Origin: Sulfurimonas sp.
GTDB lineage: Bacteria > Campylobacterota > Campylobacteria > Campylobacterales > Sulfurimonadaceae
NCBI GenBank assembly: GCA_027047745.1
Contig: JALTUB010000378.1
Coordinates: 1-28,235, forward strand
Direction: 5' to 3'
DNA length: 28,235 nt
A program made the position numbers and the translations under genes. Every line of letters begins with the position of its first letter. The first letter of the stretch is position 1. The notes beneath the pieces were generated by a model that did not search any database, was not told the DNA's origin, and was given only the letters and a program-made list of their open reading frames with translations. Shown in pieces: positions 1 through 8,168 of the stretch.

Positions 1-3000
1 AGTCCAACTCCTCCAGCCTTGAGAGATATAAGAAATATATCTGCTTTACCCTGTGTAAACTCTTCTATAGCCTCTTCTCTTTTTCTTGTCGCACCTGTGA
101 GTTTAGAGTATTTTATTTTTTTAGTGTTAAATTTTTCTTCTATGATGCTTATCATGGAGGTAAACTGAGAGAAAACGAGTATCTTTCGTCCCTCTTGCAA
201 AAGTTCATCAATGAGGTCTAAAAAGAGTTCAAGTTTTGCAGACTCTTTTAGCTTTTGTGCTTCTTTTATTTTGAGCAGACTCGGATCACAGCATACTTGA
301 CGGAGTTTTAAAAGAGCATCTAAGATGGTGATATGAGAAGAGCCTATGCCTTTTGCACTTACAGCCTCTTGAACTTTTTTCTCCATAGTCACACGAATAG
401 ATTCATAAAGTTTTGCCTGTTTATCCCCAAACTGCGTATATTTTACTATCTCTGTTTTTTCAGGAAGTTCATGAGCTACTCGCTCTTTTGTTCTACGAAT
501 CATAAAAGGTTTGATGCGTCTGTTAAGAATATTTTGTCGCCCAAAGTTATGCTCTTTTTCTATTGGAAGCTGGTAATAATTTCTAAAAAAACTATTTGTA
601 TCTAAAAAGCCTGGCATCAAAAAGCTAAAGATACTCCACAACTCTCCAAGATGATTCTCTATAGGTGTACCACTCAAAGCCAATCTATGCTCACTATGAA
701 ATGTTTTAAGCGCAATCGCCATTTTTGTTTTATGGTTTTTAATCTTTTGCGCCTCATCTAAGATGATATACGCAAACTTCTCTTTTATAAACTTCTCTTG
801 GTCTCTTACAATAAGGGCATAGGTTGTTAAAATCAAATCATGCCCAGCAATCTTAGCAAACCTTGGAGCTCTATCATTTCCATGAAGCGATAAGACTTGC
901 AAGTTTGGTGTAAATCGCTTCGCTTCATTTTTCCAGTTGGCTATCAATGAGGTTGGCATAACTACAAGCGAGGGTTTATTAAGTTTGCCCTCCTCTTTGA
1001 GTCGTGAGATGTGAGCAAGTGTTTGTATAGTTTTTCCTAAACCCATATCGTCAGCCAATATACCTCCAAAACCAAATTCATGTAAAAAATTAAGCCAGTT
1101 AAGACCATCATATTGGTAGTCCCTAAGTTCTGCAGTCAAACACTCTGGTGGCTCTACCTTTTCTATCCCTTGAAAATCTTTGAGTTTTGCAGAGAGTGCT
1201 AAAACATCTTTTGAGCCTCGCCAAATAATGTCATCGTCCATAAACTCCAAGAGGTGTGCATCATAAGGGGAGATATTGAGTGCTTCATCTTTATCTTTTT
1301 TATCAAAAAGTTCTATAATGGTTTTTATGATGGGTTCTATCTGTTTAGTGGGAAGTTCTACAAAGTGGTTTGGTGCTACTTCTATGTTTATAAGTTCTGG
1401 CATATTGTCAAAGGAGTCAAACTCTTCTATGATTGAAGCAACAAGAGGAGCGATAGGCTGAGAGACACCGTTAAACTCTATGTTAAAAGAGAGATTAAAC
1501 CAGTTGTTACTCTCCTCACTTTCAACCACTATCTCTGATGAAGGCTCAAACTTGAGCTGGAACTCTTCATCCATCTCTATCACCCAACCATCATCTTTTA
1601 ACTGCTCTATGCCCTCATCCAAAAATAGTTTCCAAAGTTTAAGTTGTTCTTGTCTTTTTTTGGTTTGGAGTGCTACATGAAGCGTTTCATTTTGTATTGT
1701 AACTACAAAACCAAAGGCTTCAAGTTGCTCTTTTGCTGATTTTTCTTTGTTAAGGTCTCTAAAAATCTCTATCTTCTCTTGTTGTGCAAAAAATGATGCA
1801 TACTCTTCTCTTGGCATATATGTAACACTGTATTGATTGTATTGGAACTTCACATGTAAGGAGTTAAAAAGTTTTGCATCTGCATCTTCACTATATTGTA
1901 GATGCAAATGAGGGATAGGTGTTGTTTTAATCTTTTGAGTTTGTACTGCTTTTGGAGTTTTTAACTCTATATTTGGCAATATTTTTGCAATACTTGTATA
2001 AACTTTAGCAATATCCTTTTTAGGTATTTTTGGAGCGTTTTGCAACTGTTTATACACTTGTAAATCTATTTTTAGTTCTTGGATGGTATTGTTATTTTTA
2101 TCAAGTAAAAAAGGTGGCTGGGTTTCTATAACCCTCATGCCCTTTGCTTCTATGTTTGATTTTAAACTATATTCTCCATTATAAAGTTTAAATTCAAATT
2201 TTGCTTCAAAAATCGTATCTAACATTACAATTGGATTGCTATGATACTCTGTAAAACATCGCTTCGTATGGATAACTCTTTGCAGAAGCATTGCTCCAAG
2301 TGTTCCACTAAGCAGCTCCATACTTTCATGATAGTAGGTTCGTGGGATAAAACTACTTGCCATTTTTAAAATATCATAATCTACTTCTGTTTTTAATTCA
2401 TTGTAAGAGTTACCGTGAATTACTTTATCTGTATCGAGTCTACTTCCCCTGCTTATTGAGCCATTTTTCAAGATTTTAGATTTATAAAAAGAGAGTTCGT
2501 TTTTTTCATAGCTGTTTGTTGCATAAAGTTTATATGTTAAAAAGTAATCCTGTGATAAAGTAGTATCTTTAGCTGATTGGGGTATGTTTATAGCATTACT
2601 TGTTTGTATGTTTAAGAGCCATTTATCTATCAAAGATATTTGTTTGCTTTCTACTTTGTAAAGTTGTGTATCATTAGGAAGATATTTTGTTAAATACTCT
2701 TGCTGGTACGCTATACAGACCGCTGCAACATGTTTACAATCATAAGAGATGGGGCAACTACATTTACCATCTATTACTACAATATCTAGTTCATACTCAT
2801 CTTCATCAAGATAAATTTCTATCTCTTGCTGATAAATTCGTCCAGCACTCCCCTTAACTTTAGAAGTTATTGTTATATATTCATCTTCATCTAAGCCCTC
2901 TGTCTTATGAACTCTGAAGTCTAGCACTTTTTTTCGTGTATAGTATTCAAATCCTCTCAGATAGTAGCTAGCACCGACAGATTCTTTAATATCTTGTTTT

Positions 3001-3014
3001 GTTATAGGTATCAT
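1..3014 (-). CDS. SWIM zinc-finger SNF2-family DNA helicase/ATPase (C-terminus beyond left edge)
   Basis: This is a large SNF2-type DNA-dependent ATPase, predicted to be a cytoplasmic DNA translocase. The start ATG (3012-3014) has a GGAG ribosome binding site four bases upstream. About 1,004 codons are visible. The N-terminal part carries a SWIM zinc-binding motif, CSCPISYDCKH (CxCPx5CxH type), near residues 85-95. A long middle region has no motif I recognise. The ATPase core is near the left edge: Walker A reads DDMGLGKT (around 1030-1055) and the DEAH-box position reads LDEAQ (around 743-760). SGTPIEN follows, then the second RecA lobe up to SLKAGGVGL, where the window cuts it at motif V; perhaps 60-80 residues are missing. 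It lies 32 bases downstream of hipA on the same strand and may be co-transcribed with it. The family is clear; its DNA substrate and cellular role are unknown. Confidence 0.92.
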   Translation of the reverse strand, partial: MIPITKQDIKESVGASYYLRGFEYYTRKKVLDFRVHKTEGLDEDEYITITSKVKGSAGRIYQQEIEIYLDEDEYELDIVVIDGKCSCPISYDCKHVAAVCIAYQQEYLTKYLPNDTQLYKVESKQISLIDKWLLNIQTSNAINIPQSAKDTTLSQDYFLTYKLYATNSYEKNELSFYKSKILKNGSISRGSRLDTDKVIHGNSYNELKTEVDYDILKMASSFIPRTYYHESMELLSGTLGAMLLQRVIHTKRCFTEYHSNPIVMLDTIFEAKFEFKLYNGEYSLKSNIEAKGMRVIETQPPFLLDKNNNTIQELKIDLQVYKQLQNAPKIPKKDIAKVYTSIAKILPNIELKTPKAVQTQKIKTTPIPHLHLQYSEDADAKLFNSLHVKFQYNQYSVTYMPREEYASFFAQQEKIEIFRDLNKEKSAKEQLEAFGFVVTIQNETLHVALQTKKRQEQLKLWKLFLDEGIEQLKDDGWVIEMDEEFQLKFEPSSEIVVESEESNNWFNLSFNIEFNGVSQPIAPLVASIIEEFDSFDNMPELINIEVAPNHFVELPTKQIEPIIKTIIELFDKKDKDEALNISPYDAHLLEFMDDDIIWRGSKDVLALSAKLKDFQGIEKVEPPECLTAELRDYQYDGLNWLNFLHEFGFGGILADDMGLGKTIQTLAHISRLKEEGKLNKPSLVVMPTSLIANWKNEAKRFTPNLQVLSLHGNDRAPRFAKIAGHDLILTTYALIVRDQEKFIKEKFAYIILDEAQKIKNHKTKMAIALKTFHSEHRLALSGTPIENHLGELWSIFSFLMPGFLDTNSFFRNYYQLPIEKEHNFGRQNILNRRIKPFMIRRTKERVAHELPEKTEIVKYTQFGDKQAKLYESIRVTMEKKVQEAVSAKGIGSSHITILDALLKLRQVCCDPSLLKIKEAQKLKESAKLELFLDLIDELLQEGRKILVFSQFTSMISIIEEKFNTKKIKYSKLTGATRKREEAIEEFTQGKADIFLISLKAGGVG

Positions 3015-3046
3015 ATAGACTCCAATTTATTTTTTTGCATAATCAT

Positions 3047-4303
3047 TCATATGCCTAGATTAACTATTCTATCTTGTATGCTTTGTGAAACTAAAGATAC
3101 TAAATCCTCTCGGATATCTAACCCTTTAGCTCTTTGCGAAAAGCTTGATACAATCTTTGCCGTAGTGTCTATAATCTCAAGTACATTATCCTTCTTAAGA
3201 CCAAACTTAACACCAAACTCTACAAGTTCTTCTTTAGTAAAATTATTTACTTTTCCGAAAATACTCATCTGATGGTTTTTAGTATAGTTTTGCCCTTTCG
3301 CATAGGTAATATCATATGCTGTGGATAAACTCCATTCTCCCTGTTCATTCATTAAAAAGGAGGTGTTCTTTGCATGATCATCTTGATTGACCCCAATTAC
3401 ATTAAATACCATTCTCTTGTAAAACTCTTCTACTGCTTGTGCATCTTTTGTGATAAATCGTACCATTCTAATTGCTTCATCATAACTGTAATGAAGCTGT
3501 TCATTGAAGTTTACATGTACCATAGATGCTAAAGAGTGCATATGGAATTTTTTGTTGTCTTTTCTATCAAATCTTTTTATAGCAAAATGGGTTAATTTGT
3601 CATCTTTTATTAAATCCATTTGAGGAGTAGCAATACCACACTCTTTTGCCATATTCATATAAATATACTCTAACTTTGTGTAATCCAAAGGATTTTTATG
3701 CTCATCTTCTGTATCAAATTTCACCAACCAATGCTCATAATTATCTGCTAACTCTCCACTACCACTTATAATAATATTGGTATCTCTATCCCAACCTACA
3801 ACTGCTTTTGCTCTTGCTCCCCCAGCTGATGCACCACTATCGATAAAAAGGAACATCTCATTTATCACTTGTGTTTGTTTACCTTGAATGATTTTTTTAG
3901 AAGCATCATACATAGCTCGTATTTCTAATGGTTCAGCAATATCTGCTATATCTAAAATCTTTTCACTAGGTTCATATTCCAATGCCCCCATTCCTCTTTT
4001 TCCTAAAAATATAAGTTTTTGAAGGACACTTAACTCATGTGATGAGACACCTTTACTTTCATAATAAGCTTCTAAAACCTTTGTACCAAATTTATCAGGT
4101 AGAGAATCAAAAAATACGCCAGCTAAGGTCTGAAAATATCTGTTATCAATGTTAGAATAAAGCTCTGTTGTAAATGGAAGTTTATAAGGAGAAATGTTAA
4201 AACCATTCTCAATAAATTTCGCATCATATTGAAATTGTATAAACCCATCGTTATCATACAGAGTACCAAGCTTTTTTCCAAATATTTTTACTGTAACCTC
4301 CAT
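3047..4303 (-). CDS. hipA: HipA-family serine/threonine kinase toxin
   Basis: HipA-type kinase of 418 residues. In Escherichia coli, HipA phosphorylates glutamyl-tRNA synthetase and is inhibited by binding HipB and by autophosphorylation on Ser150. Visible here are the N-terminal subdomain (1-45), SLPDKFG (68-73), and SAGGARAK at 159-166, which aligns with the E. coli Ser150 loop, so Ser159 is the candidate autophosphorylation site. The catalytic DDHAKN (308-313) follows, then YD (330-331), matching E. coli Asp309/Asn314 and Asp332. All key kinase residues therefore appear present and the toxin is likely active. It starts two bases after the stop of the HTH gene upstream, the usual antitoxin-toxin order. 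Length is close to E. coli HipA (about 440). The actual phosphorylation target cannot be told from sequence. Confidence 0.93.
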   Translation of the reverse strand: MEVTVKIFGKKLGTLYDNDGFIQFQYDAKFIENGFNISPYKLPFTTELYSNIDNRYFQTLAGVFFDSLPDKFGTKVLEAYYESKGVSSHELSVLQKLIFLGKRGMGALEYEPSEKILDIADIAEPLEIRAMYDASKKIIQGKQTQVINEMFLFIDSGASAGGARAKAVVGWDRDTNIIISGSGELADNYEHWLVKFDTEDEHKNPLDYTKLEYIYMNMAKECGIATPQMDLIKDDKLTHFAIKRFDRKDNKKFHMHSLASMVHVNFNEQLHYSYDEAIRMVRFITKDAQAVEEFYKRMVFNVIGVNQDDHAKNTSFLMNEQGEWSLSTAYDITYAKGQNYTKNHQMSIFGKVNNFTKEELVEFGVKFGLKKDNVLEIIDTTAKIVSSFSQRAKGLDIREDLVSLVSQSIQDRIVNLGI

Positions 4304-4305
4304 CT

Positions 4306-4605
4306 CTATTTACCTTTTCTAACCCGTTTTTTCACTTCTTTACTCTTTTTTAACTCTTCTATTGTTTTTGGTTTTTCTATTTTTGTTAGCTCTTCAATCT
4401 CAGACATAAGACCTAAAACATGTAGTATTGAGAGAAAGTTTTTTAAAGATATTTTTTGAATATCAAGAAAGTTTCTATAAGAACCGTAGGTAATTCCTGC
4501 TTTTTGTGCAAGTTCTTTTTGAGTAATATCTTTTCTAATTCTACTATTTTCTATTTTTTTAGCAAGTATCTCAATAATTTCGTTTTGCGTGTATAATTCA
4601 AGCAT
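4306..4605 (-). CDS. hipB: HipB-like XRE-family antitoxin / repressor
   Basis: Small DNA-binding protein of 99 residues. A helix-turn-helix of XRE/Cro type spans about residues 18-68, with the typical TQKELAQKAGITYGSYRN core. The C-terminus is very basic (KKSKEVKKRVRKGK). Its gene is directly upstream of hipA, with a two-base gap, so it is almost certainly the cognate antitoxin and autorepressor. The AAGG ribosome binding site lies seven bases before the ATG. Its promoter carries an extended -10 box (4636-4644), and a perfect 10+10 inverted repeat (4613-4633) covers the predicted transcription start, the expected position for autoregulation. The binding specificity is inferred only from this placement. 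Confidence 0.88.
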   Translation of the reverse strand: MLELYTQNEIIEILAKKIENSRIRKDITQKELAQKAGITYGSYRNFLDIQKISLKNFLSILHVLGLMSEIEELTKIEKPKTIEELKKSKEVKKRVRKGK

Positions 4606-4612
4606 TAAGTAC

Positions 4613-4633
4613 CTTTAATATATTATATTAAAG
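4613..4633. promoter_or_regulatory. Palindromic candidate operator of hipBA
   Basis: A perfect inverted repeat of two 10-base arms (CTTTAATATA and its complement) around one central T. It lies between the hipB -10 box and start codon and covers the predicted transcription start, so a bound dimer of the upstream HTH protein would block transcription. Binding by HipB is inference. Confidence 0.6.
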
Positions 4634-4635
4634 AT

Positions 4636-4644
4636 ATTATAGCA
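4636..4644 (-). promoter_or_regulatory. Extended -10 promoter of hipB-hipA
   Basis: Read on the minus strand this is TGCTATAAT, a perfect extended -10 element. Predicted transcription start is near 4629, giving a leader of about 24 bases with an AAGG ribosome binding site. Confidence 0.6.
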
Positions 4645-4658
4645 TATATACTGAACTA

Positions 4659-4678
4659 AAGTTGTATATATACGACTT
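4659..4678. repeat. Second imperfect inverted repeat in the hipB/nitroreductase intergenic region
   Basis: A 20-base inverted repeat with a single mismatched pair (core TGTATATATACG) between the two divergent promoters. It differs in sequence from the palindrome at 4613-4633. It may be an upstream operator or just A+T-rich chance symmetry. Confidence 0.35.
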
Positions 4679-4736
4679 ATAGCCTAAGATGCATTATTAC
4701 AAAAATCTATGGCTAAGCAAATATTTGATTCTATTT

Positions 4737-4745
4737 TGCTATAAT
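4737..4745 (+). promoter_or_regulatory. Extended -10 promoter of the nitroreductase gene
   Basis: TGCTATAAT, identical to the extended -10 on the opposite strand for hipB. Predicted start near 4752. An AGGAA ribosome binding site precedes the ATG at 4771. Confidence 0.6.
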
Positions 4746-4770
4746 TTCAAAAATATATTAGGAAATTTTA

Positions 4771-5451
4771 ATGCCAACAGTTTTAGAAGCTTTGAAAAAT
4801 CGTTCTTCAAAAAGAGCATATACAGATAAAAAAATACCAAAAGATATACTAGAAAAAATATTAGATGCAGCAGGAATGACGCCAAGTGGTGCGAATATGC
4901 AGCCGTGGGTTACTTATGCAGTGACAAATGAAGAGACACTAAAAAAAGTTGGAGATGCTGTTATAGCTAAAATGGATGAGGGTATCATGAACGACCAAGA
5001 TGTTCAATACTACCCAGTAAAATGGACAAATCCTTATAAAAAACGCCGTATAGTAACTGGAGCTGGACTTTACAAACTAATGGAAGTTGATAGAAAAGAC
5101 AATGAGACTAGAACACAGATGTGGAAAGATAACTTTAGATGGTTTGGAGCAAGTACAGTTATATTTGTTTTTACTTCTAAGGCCAACATCGAAGGTGCTT
5201 CTGGTGCTTTTATTGATTGTGGTGCTTATATGCAAAGTATCATGTTAGCAGCTCAAGAGTTTGGCATAGACTCTTGTCCACAAGGTTCTACAACTGAGTT
5301 TGGTAGAGTTATCTCTAAAGAGTTAGGAGTATCAGAGGACTTAGCACTTTTATATAGTGTAGTTCTAGGATACTCAGATGAAGAGTCAAAAATAAATGGC
5401 TATCAACCAGATAAAGTAAATTTAAAAGAAGCTGTAACTTTTATAGACTAA
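4771..5451 (+). CDS. Nitroreductase-family FMN-dependent oxidoreductase
   Basis: Predicted cytoplasmic flavoprotein of 226 residues in the nitroreductase family, which uses FMN and NAD(P)H to reduce nitro compounds, quinones or related acceptors. The N-terminal RSSKRAYTDKKIP (11-23) is the family's FMN-phosphate-binding motif. SGANMQPW (around 38-45) and the helix CGAYMQSIMLAAQEFGIDSCPQG (starting near residue 151) are also characteristic. AGGAA precedes the ATG by a good distance and a strong extended -10 lies just upstream. It reads away from hipB and converges with the PLP-enzyme gene, overlapping it by 11 bases at the stops. The true substrate is unknown. Other possibilities within the family, such as an NAD(P)H:quinone reductase, cannot be excluded. 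Confidence 0.9.
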   Translation: MPTVLEALKNRSSKRAYTDKKIPKDILEKILDAAGMTPSGANMQPWVTYAVTNEETLKKVGDAVIAKMDEGIMNDQDVQYYPVKWTNPYKKRRIVTGAGLYKLMEVDRKDNETRTQMWKDNFRWFGASTVIFVFTSKANIEGASGAFIDCGAYMQSIMLAAQEFGIDSCPQGSTTEFGRVISKELGVSEDLALLYSVVLGYSDEESKINGYQPDKVNLKEAVTFID

Positions 5452-6301
5452 ACTTTTGAGAGTATCTTCTTAACATACTCTCATTTGAACTCACTCCACC
5501 ACTGTGAACATATAAAACCTGCTCATCCGTTTGTTCTAAAAGTGCTAACCACATAGCTGGTGCATAAAGCAAATCAAACTCTACTCCTGCTTCTTTTGTT
5601 TTTTTATACATTTGTAAAAATTCTGGATAAGGTTTTGCGAAGTGATATTTTTTCTTTGGCTCTAGTATAATAAGGTTATCTGGTATCTTTGCTAAAGCTA
5701 ACATCTGCTCTCTTAGATAACTACTATCACCTACATTTGGCGTAGTATAAACTGTAAACTCTTTTAGAGCAAGTGCTAAAAATAGTGCAGTTGTCCCTGT
5801 TCCAGATGGTGTAGCAACACTTTTTATATCCAAATCTTTTGTCTGTTTTCTTATCTCTTGTGCTAAGACTTCTAAACCATCTTTAGCACTTTTATCTGCT
5901 CCACCTTGGTCTATTATATAAGTATCTTCATCTATATTTATACTAAGTGTTGCGATATAATCTCTGTAAAGCTCTATATCTATCTCTATATCTTTCATAC
6001 CTAAATATTTTGAGAGATAATAGTTTCCAAAAGTTTGCTCTTTTATAACTTTACTTATGGGCTTAGTGTAGTATGTAAATTCCCACTCTTTATCTTTGCA
6101 CATAGCAGCGATAGCTAACATTGCGTTTGATTGCGTTCCACCATAAGAGATGATCTTTTTGTATTTTGACTTTGGAGTTTTTAGAAGTGTGTAGAGTTTT
6201 CGATATTTGTTACCTGCTAGATATGGGTCTATGAGGTCATCGCGTTTGACAAAAAACTCTCTACCCTCTAAAGTTATTTTAGAGAGTGGAGTATTTTTCA
6301 T
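5441..6301 (-). CDS. PLP-dependent ACC deaminase / D-cysteine desulfhydrase family protein
   Basis: Fold-type II pyridoxal-phosphate enzyme of 286 residues, related to 1-aminocyclopropane-1-carboxylate deaminase and D-cysteine desulfhydrase. VKRDDLIDP (18-26) followed by AGNKYRK (29-35) is the family signature; Lys32 is the expected Schiff-base lysine. SYGGTQSNAM forms the substrate loop and PSGTGTTAL the phosphate-binding loop. It is shorter than typical members (about 320-340 residues), so the assignment to a specific substrate is weak. The ATG directly abuts the stop of the upstream chaperone gene on the same strand, implying co-transcription and translational coupling. It converges with the nitroreductase gene. 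D-cysteine detoxification is only one possible role. Confidence 0.85.
   Translation of the reverse strand: MKNTPLSKITLEGREFFVKRDDLIDPYLAGNKYRKLYTLLKTPKSKYKKIISYGGTQSNAMLAIAAMCKDKEWEFTYYTKPISKVIKEQTFGNYYLSKYLGMKDIEIDIELYRDYIATLSINIDEDTYIIDQGGADKSAKDGLEVLAQEIRKQTKDLDIKSVATPSGTGTTALFLALALKEFTVYTTPNVGDSSYLREQMLALAKIPDNLIILEPKKKYHFAKPYPEFLQMYKKTKEAGVEFDLLYAPAMWLALLEQTDEQVLYVHSGGVSSNESMLRRYSQKFSL
5457..5483. terminator. Possible hairpin terminator at a convergent gene junction
   Basis: A 9-bp perfect stem (TGAGAGTAT / ATACTCTCA) with a nine-base loop starts six bases after the nitroreductase stop codon, inside the 3' end of the opposing PLP-enzyme gene. Only a short T run follows, so intrinsic termination would be weak. 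Confidence 0.35.
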
Positions 6302-7147
6302 TTATTTCTTTTTATTTACTACTATCTTAGCACTTTTTTCAAGTTGTTTCATTTTAGCTTTTATTGCAACTTTAAATTTTTCTAGTTTAAGACGCTGCTC
6401 AATAACATTTTTAACTTCTTTAAAGCTTCTAGTAGATGCTGGATTTTTCTTTTCCAAATAGATTACATGATAACCAAACTGTGTTTTTACAGGAGTAGCT
6501 GTAACAGTTCCAACTTTCATAGAAAATACTTTATCATTAAACGCAGGAACCATTTGTCCTTTTGTAAAAAATCCTAAATCTCCACCTTTTGACCCACTAG
6601 GTCCTGTTGATTTTGTTTTTGCAAGTTCCATAAACTTATTTTTAAGAGCATTGCCTTTTAAACCTTTTAACTCTGCAATAATCTTTTTAGCTTCTGCTTC
6701 TGTTTTAACTAAAATATGACGAGCGTGTACACTCTCTTTTTGGTTAAACTCTTCTTTGTTTTTCTTGTAGTAATCTTTCATCTCTTTTTGAGATACTTTT
6801 ACTTTTGCAAGTTGTTGTTTTTGCCAAACTTGGATAGCTATGTTTTTCTTAGCTATTTCTAAAAGTTTTTTATACTCAGTTTTGAAATCTTTACTATTTA
6901 AAACACCAGTTTTCTTAGCATTATCATATACCAACTCTTTAGCTATTAGTTGCTGAAGCACTTGTTGTCTAAACTGCATTTGTTTATCAGCAGGAACTTG
7001 GTTAAATCTTCCTTGCGTAGCCTGCATTAGTTCCGTATCTACATCACTTTGTGTTATCGCAGATCCGTTTACAGTTACTAAAGTGTGTGCAGTAGCGATA
7101 GTCGCACCTAACATTAGCGTTGTGAAAAGTTTTGTTACCTTGTTCAT
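6302..7147 (-). CDS. Periplasmic parvulin-type peptidyl-prolyl isomerase / chaperone (PEB4/SurA-like)
   Basis: Secreted chaperone-isomerase of about 281 residues, resembling Campylobacter PEB4 (Cbf2), which helps fold outer-membrane proteins and adhesins. A signal peptide is evident: MNKVTKLF, then a hydrophobic stretch ending ATAHT. An N-terminal SurA-like helical domain follows. The parvulin domain begins at VHARHILVKT and contains SGSKGGDLGFFTKGQMVPAF and FGYHVIYLEK. The C-terminus is lysine-rich. An ATG two codons upstream (7151-7153) sits immediately against the AAGGA ribosome binding site, so the ATG at 7145-7147, about six bases away, is the better start. It is followed without a gap by the PLP-enzyme gene and divergently flanked by nth. 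The nth/PEB4/aldolase neighbourhood matches that remembered in C. jejuni. Confidence 0.93.
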   Translation of the reverse strand: MNKVTKLFTTLMLGATIATAHTLVTVNGSAITQSDVDTELMQATQGRFNQVPADKQMQFRQQVLQQLIAKELVYDNAKKTGVLNSKDFKTEYKKLLEIAKKNIAIQVWQKQQLAKVKVSQKEMKDYYKKNKEEFNQKESVHARHILVKTEAEAKKIIAELKGLKGNALKNKFMELAKTKSTGPSGSKGGDLGFFTKGQMVPAFNDKVFSMKVGTVTATPVKTQFGYHVIYLEKKNPASTRSFKEVKNVIEQRLKLEKFKVAIKAKMKQLEKSAKIVVNKKK

Positions 7148-7228
7148 TATCATTCCTTGAGTTATATTGGTAAAAGTTTAATATTGTAATACTAATAGAT
7201 ATTAAACAACTTTGGATAAACTTCCTTT

Positions 7229-7870
7229 ATGAAAAAAGCAACTAAAAAAGAGATAGTAGAAATTCACAAAAGATTTGTAGAAAAATATAGTGATGCCGAA
7301 ACAGAACTTACATATAAAAATGCTTATGAACTTGTAATAGCCGTTGCACTCTCTGCCCAATGTACTGACAAAAGAGTAAATATTCTCACACCTCCACTAT
7401 TTGAAAAATATGCAACTCCAAATGATTTAGCAAAAGCAGATTTGGAAGATGTAAAAAGCTTTATCAATAGTTGTTCATTTTTTAATAACAAGGCTAAAAA
7501 TATTATCCAAATGGCTAAAAGAGTAGTAGAAGTTTATGGAGGAGAGATACCTTTAGATGAAAAAGAGCTACAGACTTTAGCAGGAGTTGGGCAAAAAACT
7601 GCAAATGTTGTCATGATAGAATATACAGGAGCAAACCTTATGGCTGTTGATACTCATGTTTTTCGTGTTGCTCATCGTCTTGGACTAAGTGATGATAAAA
7701 CTGCAATAGCCACAGAAGCTACTCTTGTTAAAAAATTTAAAAATGACCTTCATGCACTCCATCAAGGTATGGTTCTTTTTGGTCGCTACATCTGCAAAGC
7801 TAAAAATCCTCTCTGCGAAGAGTGCTTTTTAACAGAATTTTGTAAAACAAAAAAAAGTTTTAAGGTTTAG
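7229..7870 (+). CDS. nth: Endonuclease III (DNA glycosylase/AP lyase)
   Basis: Base-excision repair enzyme that removes oxidised pyrimidines and cleaves the abasic site. The 213-residue length is normal. The helix-hairpin-helix LQTLAGVGQKTANVV (114-128) contains the catalytic Lys123, and AVDTHVFRV contains the catalytic Asp141. The C-terminal [4Fe-4S] ligands are complete: Cys189-x6-Cys196-x2-Cys199-x5-Cys205. It is divergent from the PEB4-like gene, and a 25-base gap separates it from the small lipoprotein gene downstream. No strong ribosome binding site is seen before the ATG. Confidence 0.97.
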   Translation: MKKATKKEIVEIHKRFVEKYSDAETELTYKNAYELVIAVALSAQCTDKRVNILTPPLFEKYATPNDLAKADLEDVKSFINSCSFFNNKAKNIIQMAKRVVEVYGGEIPLDEKELQTLAGVGQKTANVVMIEYTGANLMAVDTHVFRVAHRLGLSDDKTAIATEATLVKKFKNDLHALHQGMVLFGRYICKAKNPLCEECFLTEFCKTKKSFKV

Positions 7871-7895
7871 GTATATAAATTGCTTAAAAAATATT

Positions 7896-8165
7896 ATGAT
7901 TAAAATAACCCTTTTTATACTTATAAGTATTATATTTTCTGGATGCGTAAATAGACATGGCATATCAGTTAAATATTATAGTGACTGTGATGAATATTAT
8001 GACCTGCAAGGATACTATCATAAAGATTGTGGAAAAGATGATATTATCACTTATAAAAAAATCGGAGAAAAAACAGAACAGGGCTATGATAAAGTAGTAA
8101 ATACAACTAAAGAGTATATAACTGGAGAAAAAGTAAAACCAAAACCAAGACCAAATGTTTGGTAA
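7896..8165 (+). CDS. Small predicted lipoprotein of unknown function
   Basis: An 89-residue protein with a short signal peptide (MIKITLFILISI) ending in IFSGC; Cys17 would be the lipidated residue, although Phe at the -3 position is not the classic lipobox. The mature part is small and polar, rich in Tyr, Asp and Lys, with two further cysteines (in SDCDEYYD and KDCGKDD) that could form a disulfide. The C-terminus is KPKPRPNVW. I recognise no family. It lies 25 bases after nth with no clear ribosome binding site. Its stop codon lies three bases from the stop of convergent cmoA. Confidence 0.7.
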   Translation: MIKITLFILISIIFSGCVNRHGISVKYYSDCDEYYDLQGYYHKDCGKDDIITYKKIGEKTEQGYDKVVNTTKEYITGEKVKPKPRPNVW

Positions 8166-8168
8166 AAT

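Noticed and set aside
333..1680. Several plus-strand open frames of 60-90 codons.
   Set aside because: All lie antisense to the SNF2 gene, whose motifs confirm the minus strand as coding.
8150..8163. Palindrome ACCAAATGTTTGGT at the end of the lipoprotein gene as a terminator.
   Set aside because: The loop would be too small and no T run follows directly.
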